Assembly: GCA_016219165.1 (NCBI GenBank)
Contig: JACRCB010000125.1
Span: forward strand, 1-7,834
Length of the DNA stretch: 7,834 nt
Origin: Deltaproteobacteria bacterium
Lineage (GTDB): Bacteria > Desulfobacterota > GWC2-55-46 > DRQE01
Reading direction: 5' to 3'
Positions 1 through 5,907 of the stretch are shown here, piece after piece. The notes under the pieces were generated by a model. That model ran no database searches and was not told where the DNA came from. It saw only the letters and a list, made by a program, of their open reading frames with translations. The position numbers and the translations under genes are program-made. Numbering within the stretch: position 1 is the stretch's first letter; every line of letters starts with the position of its first letter.

Positions 1-521
1 ACCGAACTCTCTGGGTCTATGGATATGGCTTTCTCCCATGCGGCAGTCGCCTCCTTGGGATTACCGAGCCCGTATGCCAAAAGGAAACCCTTTGTAAGCC
101 ATATCCTCTGGTAATCGGGGCTCCTCCTTATCCCCTCTTCGACATACTTAAGCCCTTCTGGTGTATTGCCTACATAGTGGCTTGCCAGCCCCAGGTAGTT
201 ATAAGAATCTATGTAGTCGGGGTTCAAGAGTATGGCCTTCTTGTAGTAGACTATCGCGTCATCGAACCGCCTCATCTCGAAAAACGCCGTAGCCATGCGG
301 TAATTGAGTTCCCAGTCATCGGGTTTTTCGGCGAGCCTTGTCTTTAATTCAGAGAGGACTTCGTTATAATCTATGGGCTGGTTGGCAGAAGGGTAAGGGC
401 GAAGCCCCTCCCCTTTTACGCCGGCTGTCGGCGCGGCGGGCTTTGTCCTGCCAAGGAAAAAACCCGCCACACCGACAGCAACGGCAAGAACGACTATCGC
501 TACTATGGTCTTTGCCTTCAT
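1..521 (-). CDS. Membrane-anchored TPR-repeat protein, 3' end cut by the window edge
   Basis: The first 173 codons are visible and the rest lies beyond the left edge. Residues 5-24 form one hydrophobic segment after a Lys-containing start, with no lipobox cysteine, so it reads as an uncleaved signal anchor. A low-complexity Pro/Ala/Gly linker follows (about 27-50). Three tetratricopeptide repeats come next: about 68-101 (W..NYRMA..FFEMRRFDDAI..YKKAI..NPD), 102-135 and 137-170, the last ending in WEKAISIDPES. TPR domains bind proteins; proteins of this shape usually act as periplasmic or membrane-bound assembly scaffolds, but the partner cannot be read here. The ATG at 521 is preceded by GGAG four bases upstream, and an in-frame TAG lies a few codons further up, so the start is well fixed. 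The gene follows rnfB in the same direction with 190 nt between them and no strong terminator, so read-through from the rnf operon is possible. The protein class is clear; the function is unknown. Confidence 0.85.
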   Translation of the reverse strand, partial: MKAKTIVAIVVLAVAVGVAGFFLGRTKPAAPTAGVKGEGLRPYPSANQPIDYNEVLSELKTRLAEKPDDWELNYRMATAFFEMRRFDDAIVYYKKAILLNPDYIDSYNYLGLASHYVGNTPEGLKYVEEGIRRSPDYQRIWLTKGFLLAYGLGNPKEATAAWEKAISIDPESS

Positions 522-711
522 ATCGCTCCGCGGAGAAACTCCCTATCCACACCCCTTCTTATGCGCGGCCCGGGTCCGTTTAAATAGACGCAAACCCTTG
601 TTATCTACAATTGTCATCCGCAATTGTTCCCCATTATTTATGGTAACAGGACGGAATTAAAAGACCATTAAATAAAGATTAGTATTTTACCCGGTTCCAT
701 TAACGATTTCT
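522..711. other. AT-rich intergenic region between rnfB and the TPR gene
   Basis: This 190-nt stretch follows the rnfB stop codon and is clearly richer in A+T than the flanking genes. It holds no ORF of note, no GC-rich hairpin with a T-run, and no promoter pair I would defend. Two small symmetries are visible: a 7-bp inverted repeat at 607-627 and the 10-bp palindrome CTCCGCGGAG at 526-535, which overlaps the ribosome-binding region of the TPR gene. The TPR gene could be transcribed from here or by read-through from rnfB. Confidence 0.6.
607..627. repeat. Short AT-rich inverted repeat (possible operator)
   Basis: ACAATTG at 607-613 and CAATTGT at 621-627 are perfect reverse complements, separated by seven bases (TCATCCG). 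Centre-to-centre spacing is 14 bp, less than two helical turns. The arms are too AT-rich to act as a terminator stem. It lies about 90-110 bp upstream of the TPR start, which would suit a dimeric regulator, but no known operator consensus was recognised and chance is a fair explanation in AT-rich DNA. Confidence 0.3.
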
Positions 712-1578
712 TCACTCCCCCATTACCTTCGGCAGGGAGGGAGAGTAGAAAGCCTCGCGCGTTAATTTCTCCGGTTCGCCGTAAAGGATACATGCCGTGG
801 GACATCTCTTCGCGGGAGTGTCGTTTTGCGGACAGATATCGTAATTTATGACGGCGAGATTATCCTTCATCTCTATGCCGCCCGGCGTTTCACAGTCTTT
901 AACGCAGATGGTGCATGCGATACAGGCCACCTTGCAGACCTTTTTTGCCTGCGCCCCCCTGTCTTTGTTCCTGCAGAAAACAAAGAGTTTCCTCTCCTCG
1001 GGATGCATCTCTATTATGTCCCTCGGACATGCCCTCGCGCATGCGCCGCACCCGATGCACTTGTCGTAGAATACTACCGGAAGGCCGTTTGAGTTCATAT
1101 CCATGGCGTCGAACTCGCATGCCTCGACACAGTCGGCGTATCCGATGCACGCATAGGCGCACTCTTTTTCCCCTCCCACGAGGTTTGCGGCCGCACAGGT
1201 CATATCCCCCCTGTAAACCGCATTCTTTGCCGCCTCGGCCTGGCCGCCCCTGCAAAGCACCACGGCTATAACCCTCTTTGCCTTTTGCGCGTCAACCCCC
1301 AGCGCCGCGGCAAGGGTATCAGCCACCTCCTGACCTCCGGCCAGGCAGGATGTCACGGGAACTTCTTTTAACGCGATTTTCTCCGCGAGCGTATGGCACC
1401 CCGCAAACCCGCAGGCGCCGCAATTTGTCTGTGGAAGGGCGTTTAGGATTTTCTCGACCATGGGGTCTTCCTTGACCGCAAACTTCTTGCTCGCCACGGC
1501 GAGCATGACGGCAAAACCCAGACCAAGCCCCCCCATTATCAAAACAGATATGACAAAAGATGAACCCAAGAGATGCAT
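712..1578 (-). CDS. rnfB: Rnf complex subunit RnfB (multi-cluster Fe-S protein)
   Basis: RnfB is the subunit thought to accept electrons from reduced ferredoxin and pass them into the Rnf complex at the cytoplasmic face. The 288 residues show an N-terminal membrane helix (about 8-29), then the RnfB-type four-cysteine Fe-S domain with NCGACGFAGC (Cys53, 56, 61, 78). The long ferredoxin-like region seen in anaerobic RnfB proteins follows: Cys109 and Cys128, Cys140/144/150/154, a classical CxxCxxCxxxCP at 174-184, Cys215, and a second CxxCxxCxxxC at 219-229. The last motif is degenerate: Cys249 and Cys259 keep the normal 10-residue spacing, but the two middle positions (252, 255) are Asn and Pro, and an extra Cys263 follows. 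The ATG at 1578 has a strong GAGGGAG site (1584-1590) at good spacing. It is the last rnf gene, 69 nt after rnfA, and may have its own promoter at 1605-1633. Confidence 0.96.
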   Translation of the reverse strand: MHLLGSSFVISVLIMGGLGLGFAVMLAVASKKFAVKEDPMVEKILNALPQTNCGACGFAGCHTLAEKIALKEVPVTSCLAGGQEVADTLAAALGVDAQKAKRVIAVVLCRGGQAEAAKNAVYRGDMTCAAANLVGGEKECAYACIGYADCVEACEFDAMDMNSNGLPVVFYDKCIGCGACARACPRDIIEMHPEERKLFVFCRNKDRGAQAKKVCKVACIACTICVKDCETPGGIEMKDNLAVINYDICPQNDTPAKRCPTACILYGEPEKLTREAFYSPSLPKVMGE

Positions 1579-1604
1579 GGAATCTCCCTCTTACGCCATT
1601 TTAT

Positions 1605-1633
1605 ATTATAACATTTAAGGAAGAGGATTTCTA
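1605..1633 (-). promoter_or_regulatory. Candidate internal sigma70-type promoter for rnfB
   Basis: On the minus strand, TATAAT (perfect -10 consensus) lies at 1605-1610 and TAGAAA (4 of 6 matches to TTGACA) at 1628-1633, with an ideal 17-bp spacer. Transcription would start near 1598, giving a leader of about 20 nt that includes the rnfB ribosome-binding site GAGGGAG. The candidate sits in the only real gap inside the rnf operon (1579-1647). The reading rests on consensus matching alone; the AT-rich gap makes chance matches more likely. Confidence 0.45.
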
Positions 1634-1647
1634 CAACCTTACGGGCC

Positions 1648-2226
1648 CTACACGGAAAGAAGCCCGGCAAAACCCATAAATGCAAGGGCCAGCATCCCGG
1701 CCATGAGAAGCGTTATAGGGGCGCCCTGCAGCACCTTCGGCACATCCGCAAACTCGAGTTCCTCCCTTATCCCGGACATGATGATAAGGGCGATAGTAAA
1801 ACCCACCCCGGCTCCCGCGCCGAAGAAAACGCTCTCCATAAAGGTATACTCCCTTGTCACGGCAAAGAGCGCCAACCCCAGCACTATGCAGTTCGTGGTA
1901 ATCAGCGGGAGATAAATTCCGAGGCTCCTGTAGAGCGCGATGCTGGTTTTTTTTATGAACATCTCCACAAGCTGCACCAGCGCCGCTATGGCGAGGATGA
2001 ACGTTACGTTCTGTAGAAACAAGAGATTGTACTCGACGAGGAGATAGCGGTTTATGAGCCACGTCGTAACGGCCGTGAGGGTCGTGACGAAGGTCGTTGC
2101 AAGCCCCATATTGAGCGCGGTGTCGAATCTTTTGGACACCCCTAAAAACGGGCACAACCCCAGGAAATACGCAAGGACAAAATTATTTACAAGGGCGGCG
2201 GATATGAATATGAGTATAACCCTCAC
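1648..2226 (-). CDS. rnfA: Rnf complex membrane subunit RnfA
   Basis: RnfA is one of the two homologous six-helix integral subunits (with RnfE; NqrE/NqrD in the related Na+-NQR) that lie with opposite topology and hold an Fe-S site inside the membrane. The 192-residue length is normal for the family. The N-terminus IFISAALVNNFVLAYFLGLC is close to the family signature, with Cys25 in LGLCPFLGVSK. Cys113 in ITTNCIVLG is the second conserved site cysteine. Other hallmarks are GAGAGVGFTIALIIMSGIRE (136-155). The start is GTG at 2226, which overlaps the rnfE stop codon in a GTGA junction and has a GAGGGG site five bases upstream, so translation is probably coupled to rnfE. In the complex this subunit takes part in electron transfer across the membrane and probably in the ion path. 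Confidence 0.97.
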   Translation of the reverse strand: MRVILIFISAALVNNFVLAYFLGLCPFLGVSKRFDTALNMGLATTFVTTLTAVTTWLINRYLLVEYNLLFLQNVTFILAIAALVQLVEMFIKKTSIALYRSLGIYLPLITTNCIVLGLALFAVTREYTFMESVFFGAGAGVGFTIALIIMSGIREELEFADVPKVLQGAPITLLMAGMLALAFMGFAGLLSV

Positions 2227-2843
2227 TCTATCCCCTCTTTGCGGCTTTTAATGTAATTTATGAACCCTATCAGAAACCCCAGCGTTAAGAAAGCCCCCGG
2301 GGGGAGCACCATCACGACCCAGGGCTTAAAGACATTTTCGCTTAAGATCGCAAGACCGAATATGCTGCCGGACCCTAACACCTCCCTTATAGCCCCTATG
2401 ACGAGAAGCACCCATGTGTAACCGACACCCATGCCCACGGCATCGGCAACGGAAGCGGCGACCGGGTGTTTCGCCGCGAAGACCTCGGCCCTCGCCATTA
2501 TGATGCAGTTAACGACTATAAGCGGCACGTAAGGCCCGAGGGTTTTGGAGATGTCGGGAAAAAACGCCTTGAAGAAAAGGTCCGCAAGAGTCACAAACCC
2601 TGAGATTATCACTATGTATGTGGCTATCCTCACCCCCCCGGGGACAAGCTTCCTTACCATGGAGACCAGCGCTGAGGATGCAATGGTGACAAAAACCACC
2701 GCAAGCCCCATGGCAAGGCTGTTTTTTATCTGGTTGGTCACGGCGAGAGAGGAACACATCCCCAGGAGCATCACCGCGACCGGATTCTCGAGCAGGAGTC
2801 CTTTTTTGAATTCGTAAAAAAGCGTTCTGTCCGAAGGGGGCAA
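2223..2843 (-). CDS. rnfE: Rnf complex membrane subunit RnfE
   Basis: RnfE is the partner of RnfA, a six-helix membrane subunit homologous to NqrD. The 206 residues carry the family pattern FKKGLLLENPVAVMLLGMC, with Cys30 where most members have LGLCPTLAVT; here it reads LGMCSSLAVT, so the usual Pro after the cysteine is Ser. Cys113 in LIVVNCIIMARAE is the second membrane Fe-S ligand candidate, followed by GMGVGYTWVLLVIGAIREVLGSGSI (137-161), another family block. No ATG or GTG exists at the expected N-terminus. The best start is TTG at 2843, directly after the rnfG stop codon (TAATTG, zero gap), with a GAGGG site four bases before it. This points to re-initiation by ribosomes finishing rnfG. 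It overlaps rnfA by 4 nt at its 3' end. Confidence 0.95.
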   Translation of the reverse strand: MPPSDRTLFYEFKKGLLLENPVAVMLLGMCSSLAVTNQIKNSLAMGLAVVFVTIASSALVSMVRKLVPGGVRIATYIVIISGFVTLADLFFKAFFPDISKTLGPYVPLIVVNCIIMARAEVFAAKHPVAASVADAVGMGVGYTWVLLVIGAIREVLGSGSIFGLAILSENVFKPWVVMVLPPGAFLTLGFLIGFINYIKSRKEGIE

Positions 2844-3446
2844 TTATCCCTCTCTTTCCCCGGATGCGAGTATGCCGAGTATCGTCTTCACCCTGTTGTT
2901 TATCCCGTTTACAACGGCCCTGCTCGATATTGTGGCGCCCGTTACCGCCTGGACCTCATTGGGCTTCTCCGGGTTCTTATTCTTAAGATACTCTATCCTC
3001 GGCTCTATGGAAAGGTTTTTGAACTGGCCGGTGAACCTCTCCTCCGAAATCTTGTTGCCGAGCCCGGGCGTTTCGACCTGGTCGAGCACGTTCATGCCGA
3101 AGAGTTTTTTCGAACCGGCATTAAGCCCCACCATCATCTTTATCGTGCCCTGAAACCCCGCCCCCTGCGCGATAAACGCATAACCGACGGTTCCTCCCTC
3201 TTTATCCAACCCCTTGAATATCCGGACCGCCTCGTTTTTACCCTTTACCGTGGGAATCTCCTTTTCGATGGTGTCGTACCTTTCGGAACCCGGAAGGACG
3301 GCGAATATCGCCCTCCTCTCCTCGGCAATCCGGTTCTCCTCTATCCGCGGCTGCACCAGATGGAAGAAGCCCGCAAGCAGCCCCCCTACGACCACACTCG
3401 TAACGGTAAGGACGACTATCATCGAGCCGGGTTTGCTGGCGCTCAA
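2844..3446 (-). CDS. rnfG: Rnf complex FMN-binding subunit RnfG
   Basis: RnfG is a single-helix protein whose soluble domain, outside the cytoplasmic membrane, carries an FMN covalently bound through phosphoester to a threonine; it relays electrons between membrane sites. With the start chosen here it has 200 residues: one transmembrane helix (about 9-30), then an FMN-binding domain with GYAFIAQGAGFQG (88-100), the conserved ETPGLG (125-130), and VTGATISS (168-175), in which Thr172 is the expected FMN-linked residue (most members have SGAT; here TGAT). An upstream GTG at 3482 would give 12 more residues but would overlap rnfD by 40 nt. The TTG at 3446 makes a TTGA overlap with the rnfD stop and has a strong GGGGAGGGG site at 3452-3460, five bases away, so it is preferred. 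The 3' stop abuts the rnfE start. Confidence 0.94.
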   Translation of the reverse strand: MSASKPGSMIVVLTVTSVVVGGLLAGFFHLVQPRIEENRIAEERRAIFAVLPGSERYDTIEKEIPTVKGKNEAVRIFKGLDKEGGTVGYAFIAQGAGFQGTIKMMVGLNAGSKKLFGMNVLDQVETPGLGNKISEERFTGQFKNLSIEPRIEYLKNKNPEKPNEVQAVTGATISSRAVVNGINNRVKTILGILASGEREG

Positions 3447-4417
3447 GCGAGCCCCTCCCCGAACACCTTCGGTCTCGTCCACCTGTTAAGGAGCGGGACG
3501 AGGGAGTTCATAAGAAGAATCGAATACATGACCCCCTCGGGCAGCCCCCCGAAGAGCCTGATTAGAATGGTGATTGCGCCGGCGGCGACGGAGAAGAGCC
3601 ATTGGCCTTTCAGGGTGGTGGGGGTTGTGACCATATCCGTTACCATGAACCACGCCCCGAGCATCGCCCCCCCTGAGAGGATATGAAAAAGAGGGTCGGG
3701 GTATTTCAACGGGTCCACAACCCAGAATATCCCTCCGAAGAATGCGATGCTCAGGAGAAAGCCCATGGGGAGTTTCCAGTTTACGTAACCCTTGTATCTT
3801 AAGTAAAGCCCTCCCGCAAGGATAGCGAGGGCGGAAGTCTCTCCGAGGCTGCCCGCGACGTTGCCGAAGAGAAGATTCAAGCGGGGGGTGATAATGCCCT
3901 CGAACTTCATGAGGGCAAGGGGTGTAGCCGCGGATACCGCATCGACCTGAAAGAAACCCCTGAACGGCTCGGTCCATGCCGTTATGAACACAGGGTATGC
4001 CGCCTGTAGAAACGCCCTCCCTAAAAGCGCCGGGTTGAATATATTGTACCCGAGCCCCCCGAATATCTGCTTTGCCACCACTATTGCGAAAACGCTTCCA
4101 AGTACTACTCCAAAGATGGAGAAACGCGGGGGCAGGGTGAGGGCCAGCAATATCCCGGTTACAGCCGCGCTCCCGTCCCACGCCTTGACGGGCCTTCCCA
4201 TAAAGCGCTGGATGAGATATTCCGCTCCCACCGAAGACACGGTCGAGACCGCTATAAGGATGAGGGCGTGCAGGCCGAAAAAATATACGCTCACCGAACA
4301 TACGGGCAAGAGTGCTGCGACAACCGAGTACATTATCTTCGGGACGTTCTCACCCGTAAGCAGATGCGGGGAGGAGGAGATAACGAGCCCCCCAACGTTT
4401 TTTTCTTCCTCTGCCAT
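3443..4417 (-). CDS. rnfD: Rnf complex membrane subunit RnfD (covalent FMN)
   Basis: RnfD is a polytopic subunit homologous to NqrB, carrying a threonine-linked FMN and probably part of the ion-translocation path. The 324 residues match the family along their length: SSPHLLTG (15-22), WDGSAAVTGILLALTLPP (80-97), GGLGYNIFNPALLGRAFL (120-137), AVSAATPLA (160-168) with Thr165 as the likely FMN attachment site, HILSGGAMLGAWFMVTD (245-261) followed by a TTPTT block, and GGLPEGVMYSILLMN (290-304). The reading frame stays open upstream to 4624 inside rnfC, but homology begins only at the ATG at 4417, five bases after the rnfC stop; the TAG stop itself contributes to an AGGGG just ahead of the start. 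The 3' end overlaps rnfG by 4 nt. Confidence 0.96.
   Translation of the reverse strand: MAEEEKNVGGLVISSSPHLLTGENVPKIMYSVVAALLPVCSVSVYFFGLHALILIAVSTVSSVGAEYLIQRFMGRPVKAWDGSAAVTGILLALTLPPRFSIFGVVLGSVFAIVVAKQIFGGLGYNIFNPALLGRAFLQAAYPVFITAWTEPFRGFFQVDAVSAATPLALMKFEGIITPRLNLLFGNVAGSLGETSALAILAGGLYLRYKGYVNWKLPMGFLLSIAFFGGIFWVVDPLKYPDPLFHILSGGAMLGAWFMVTDMVTTPTTLKGQWLFSVAAGAITILIRLFGGLPEGVMYSILLMNSLVPLLNRWTRPKVFGEGLA
3447..3460 (-). promoter_or_regulatory. Shine-Dalgarno site that fixes the rnfG start
   Basis: GGGGAGGGG (3452-3460, minus strand) lies five bases before the TTG at 3444-3446, whose last two bases are also the first two of the rnfD TGA stop. The upstream alternative GTG at 3482 would start inside rnfD with a 40-nt overlap. 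The site sits within the last rnfD codons, which fits translational coupling of rnfG to rnfD. Confidence 0.7.
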
Positions 4418-4422
4418 AACCC

Positions 4423-5790
4423 CTACGCGCCTGAAGCGCCGCTTGAGGAGCGAAGTTTCATCTTGCCCACCCTTATCCACTGGACAAGGGGTCTTTTTGA
4501 GGGGCAGACGAAACTGCAGCACCCGCACTCTATGCACGCGCTCCCGCTCCACGACTTGAACGGCCCGGTCATGCCGAGCCTTCCCATATCCCCTATCCTG
4601 TAAGGCATAAGCCCCATGGGGCATGCCTCAACGCAACTTGCGCACCTTATGCAGGGCTCATAGCGAAGCGGCTTTATTTCCCCGCCCCTTAAGACGGTTA
4701 TGCCCGATGTGCCTTTTACAACCGGCACATCGAGGTCTTTCTGGGCTATGCCCATCATCGGCCCGCCCGCGAGGATTTCCTTTTCCCCTTCTTGGACAAG
4801 CCCCCCGCACTGGATTAAGACCTCCGCGAAGGACACACCGAGCCTTACCCTTAAATTTTTAGGAGTCCTTACGCCGTTGCCGCTCACGGTTACGACCCTC
4901 TCGATGAGAGGTTTCTTATATCTTATCGCCTCGGTGATCGCGGCCGCGGTTGCGACATTGTTTACGACAACCCCCACGTCGAAGGGGAGTTTCCCGGCCG
5001 GGACCTTCCTCCCCATGAGCGCATGTATGAGCATCTTCTCCGCGCCCTGAGGATACTTAGTTTTAAGAAGCACGACCTTAAGCTCCGGCAATATGGAAGA
5101 GGCCGCCTTGGAGAGAATCATCGCGCACCCTTCCTTATTATCCTCAATCCCGATGACGCCACGGGCTGCGCCCACGGCCTTCATTATGGCCTTGAGCCCC
5201 CAGACGACCTTGTCCGGAGATTCGAGCATGACCCTGTGGTCCGCGGTGAGATACGGTTCGCACTCGCACCCGTTCAGTATCACGGTGTCGACCAATATAC
5301 CTTTTGGGGGAGTTAGTTTTACGGAGGTGGGAAATGTCGCCCCGCCCAGACCCACTATCCCGGCATCCCTTACAATAGAGCGGATTTCCTCGGGGGTGAG
5401 TTTTTCGAGGGCAACTCCGTCAGAGTCTTTATTCCAATCTTTTTTTTCGACCCCCGACCCATCCTGCGGATGGGTGCCCCGCCCATCCCCATCGATAATA
5501 ACGCTCAAAACCTTGGCGCCCCCCGGGTGCGGGTGCATGGTTATGTCCTTCACCTTTCCGGTTATCGAGGCGTGCACTGGAGAAGAGACGAAAGATTTCG
5601 CATCCCCTATCTTCTGTCCTTCGGTTACATCTTCCCCTTTTTTGACGGTGGGTTCACAGGGAGAGCCTGTATGCTGCCAGAGAGGGATAACGACGCGCCC
5701 TGGGATGGCCGCGGGTTCGATAGGTTTATCCCTTGTAAGTTCTTTATGGTAAGAGGGGTGTACCCCCCTGTGAAACGTCTTTAATAACAT
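4423..5790 (-). CDS. rnfC: Rnf complex subunit RnfC (NADH/FMN-binding, 2x[4Fe-4S])
   Basis: RnfC is the peripheral cytoplasmic subunit that exchanges electrons with NAD(H). The 455 residues begin with the family signature KTFHRGVHP, then a barrel-sandwich domain (about 40-98). The glycine-rich GLGGATFPTSVKL (147-159) and NGCECEPYLTADHR (173-186) belong to the Complex I 51-kDa-like nucleotide/FMN domain. An SLBB-type segment (about 300-345) follows, then two ferredoxin motifs, CIRCASCVEACP (380-391) and CIECGCCSFVCP (419-430). From memory, the linker at about 104-126, rich in Asp, Gly and Ser, is longer than in other RnfC proteins; its DNA contains a palindromic motif (5456-5478) and an eight-A run (5440-5447 on the plus strand as T). 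The ATG at 5790 fits the family N-terminus but has no recognisable Shine-Dalgarno sequence. First gene of the operon; five bases separate it from rnfD. Confidence 0.97.
   Translation of the reverse strand: MLLKTFHRGVHPSYHKELTRDKPIEPAAIPGRVVIPLWQHTGSPCEPTVKKGEDVTEGQKIGDAKSFVSSPVHASITGKVKDITMHPHPGGAKVLSVIIDGDGRGTHPQDGSGVEKKDWNKDSDGVALEKLTPEEIRSIVRDAGIVGLGGATFPTSVKLTPPKGILVDTVILNGCECEPYLTADHRVMLESPDKVVWGLKAIMKAVGAARGVIGIEDNKEGCAMILSKAASSILPELKVVLLKTKYPQGAEKMLIHALMGRKVPAGKLPFDVGVVVNNVATAAAITEAIRYKKPLIERVVTVSGNGVRTPKNLRVRLGVSFAEVLIQCGGLVQEGEKEILAGGPMMGIAQKDLDVPVVKGTSGITVLRGGEIKPLRYEPCIRCASCVEACPMGLMPYRIGDMGRLGMTGPFKSWSGSACIECGCCSFVCPSKRPLVQWIRVGKMKLRSSSGASGA
5456..5478 (+). repeat. Palindromic repeat motif inside rnfC
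   Basis: ACCCATCC (5457-5464) and GGATGGGT (5468-5475) form a perfect 8-bp stem around the loop TGC. With its flanks (G before, GCC after) this 23-bp unit matches the reverse complement of 7725-7747 at 19 of 23 positions, and one stem pair differs in a compensatory way. It is read in frame in rnfC as part of the hydrophilic linker (THPQDGS). A second arm, CCCATCC at 5482-5488, could pair with GGATGGG at 5468-5474 as an alternative hairpin. I read it as a palindromic element in a tolerant linker, an inference from two copies only. Confidence 0.5.
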
Positions 5791-5817
5791 TTTAACATTT
5801 TTAGTGCATGCAGGTAT

Positions 5818-5865
5818 ATTTTAACCTTGCACCATAGAATTTAACAATTCCAAAGATATAGTCAA
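5818..5865 (-). promoter_or_regulatory. rnfC: Two overlapping promoter candidates for the rnf operon
   Basis: Two sigma70-like pairs are visible on the minus strand in the gap upstream of rnfC. The first has -35 TTGACT (5860-5865, 5 of 6) and -10 TAAATT (5838-5843, 4 of 6) with a 16-bp spacer. The second has -35 TTGTTA (5842-5847, 4 of 6) and -10 TAAAAT (5818-5823, 5 of 6) with an 18-bp spacer. The second would start transcription near 5811, about 20 nt before the rnfC ATG, close to the palindrome TGCATGCA (5805-5812). No operator or riboswitch was recognised. This is consensus matching only. Confidence 0.5.
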
Positions 5866-5907
5866 GGGTTTTCTGCCGGAGATTTTCTTACGGGAAGGCC
5901 TTAAGCC

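Noticed and set aside
338..583. 81-codon plus-strand open frame over the start of the TPR gene
   Set aside because: Arg/Ser/Pro-rich composition and overlap with the TPR coding sequence; no homology recognised.
2290..2310. CCCCCGGGGG palindrome inside rnfE
   Set aside because: It simply encodes the Pro-Pro-Gly segment with C/G-ending codons; no flanking structure suggests a function.
3984..4559. 191-codon open frame on the plus strand opposite rnfD and rnfC
   Set aside because: It is antisense across the rnfC/rnfD junction and shows no motif or membrane pattern of its own.
4418..4624. N-terminal extension of rnfD reaching back into rnfC (69 more codons)
   Set aside because: The extension is Arg-rich out-of-frame rnfC sequence with no family match; RnfD homology begins at the ATG at 4417, just after the rnfC stop.
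5093..5752. 219-codon open frame on the plus strand opposite rnfC
   Set aside because: It is antisense to a clearly conserved gene, with low-complexity Ser/Pro-rich composition and no recognisable domain; it is a shadow of rnfC codon usage.
712..5790. Na+-translocating NADH:quinone reductase (nqr) instead of rnf
   Set aside because: RnfB with its many Fe-S motifs and RnfC with two ferredoxin motifs are diagnostic of Rnf, and there is no NqrF or NqrA-type protein.
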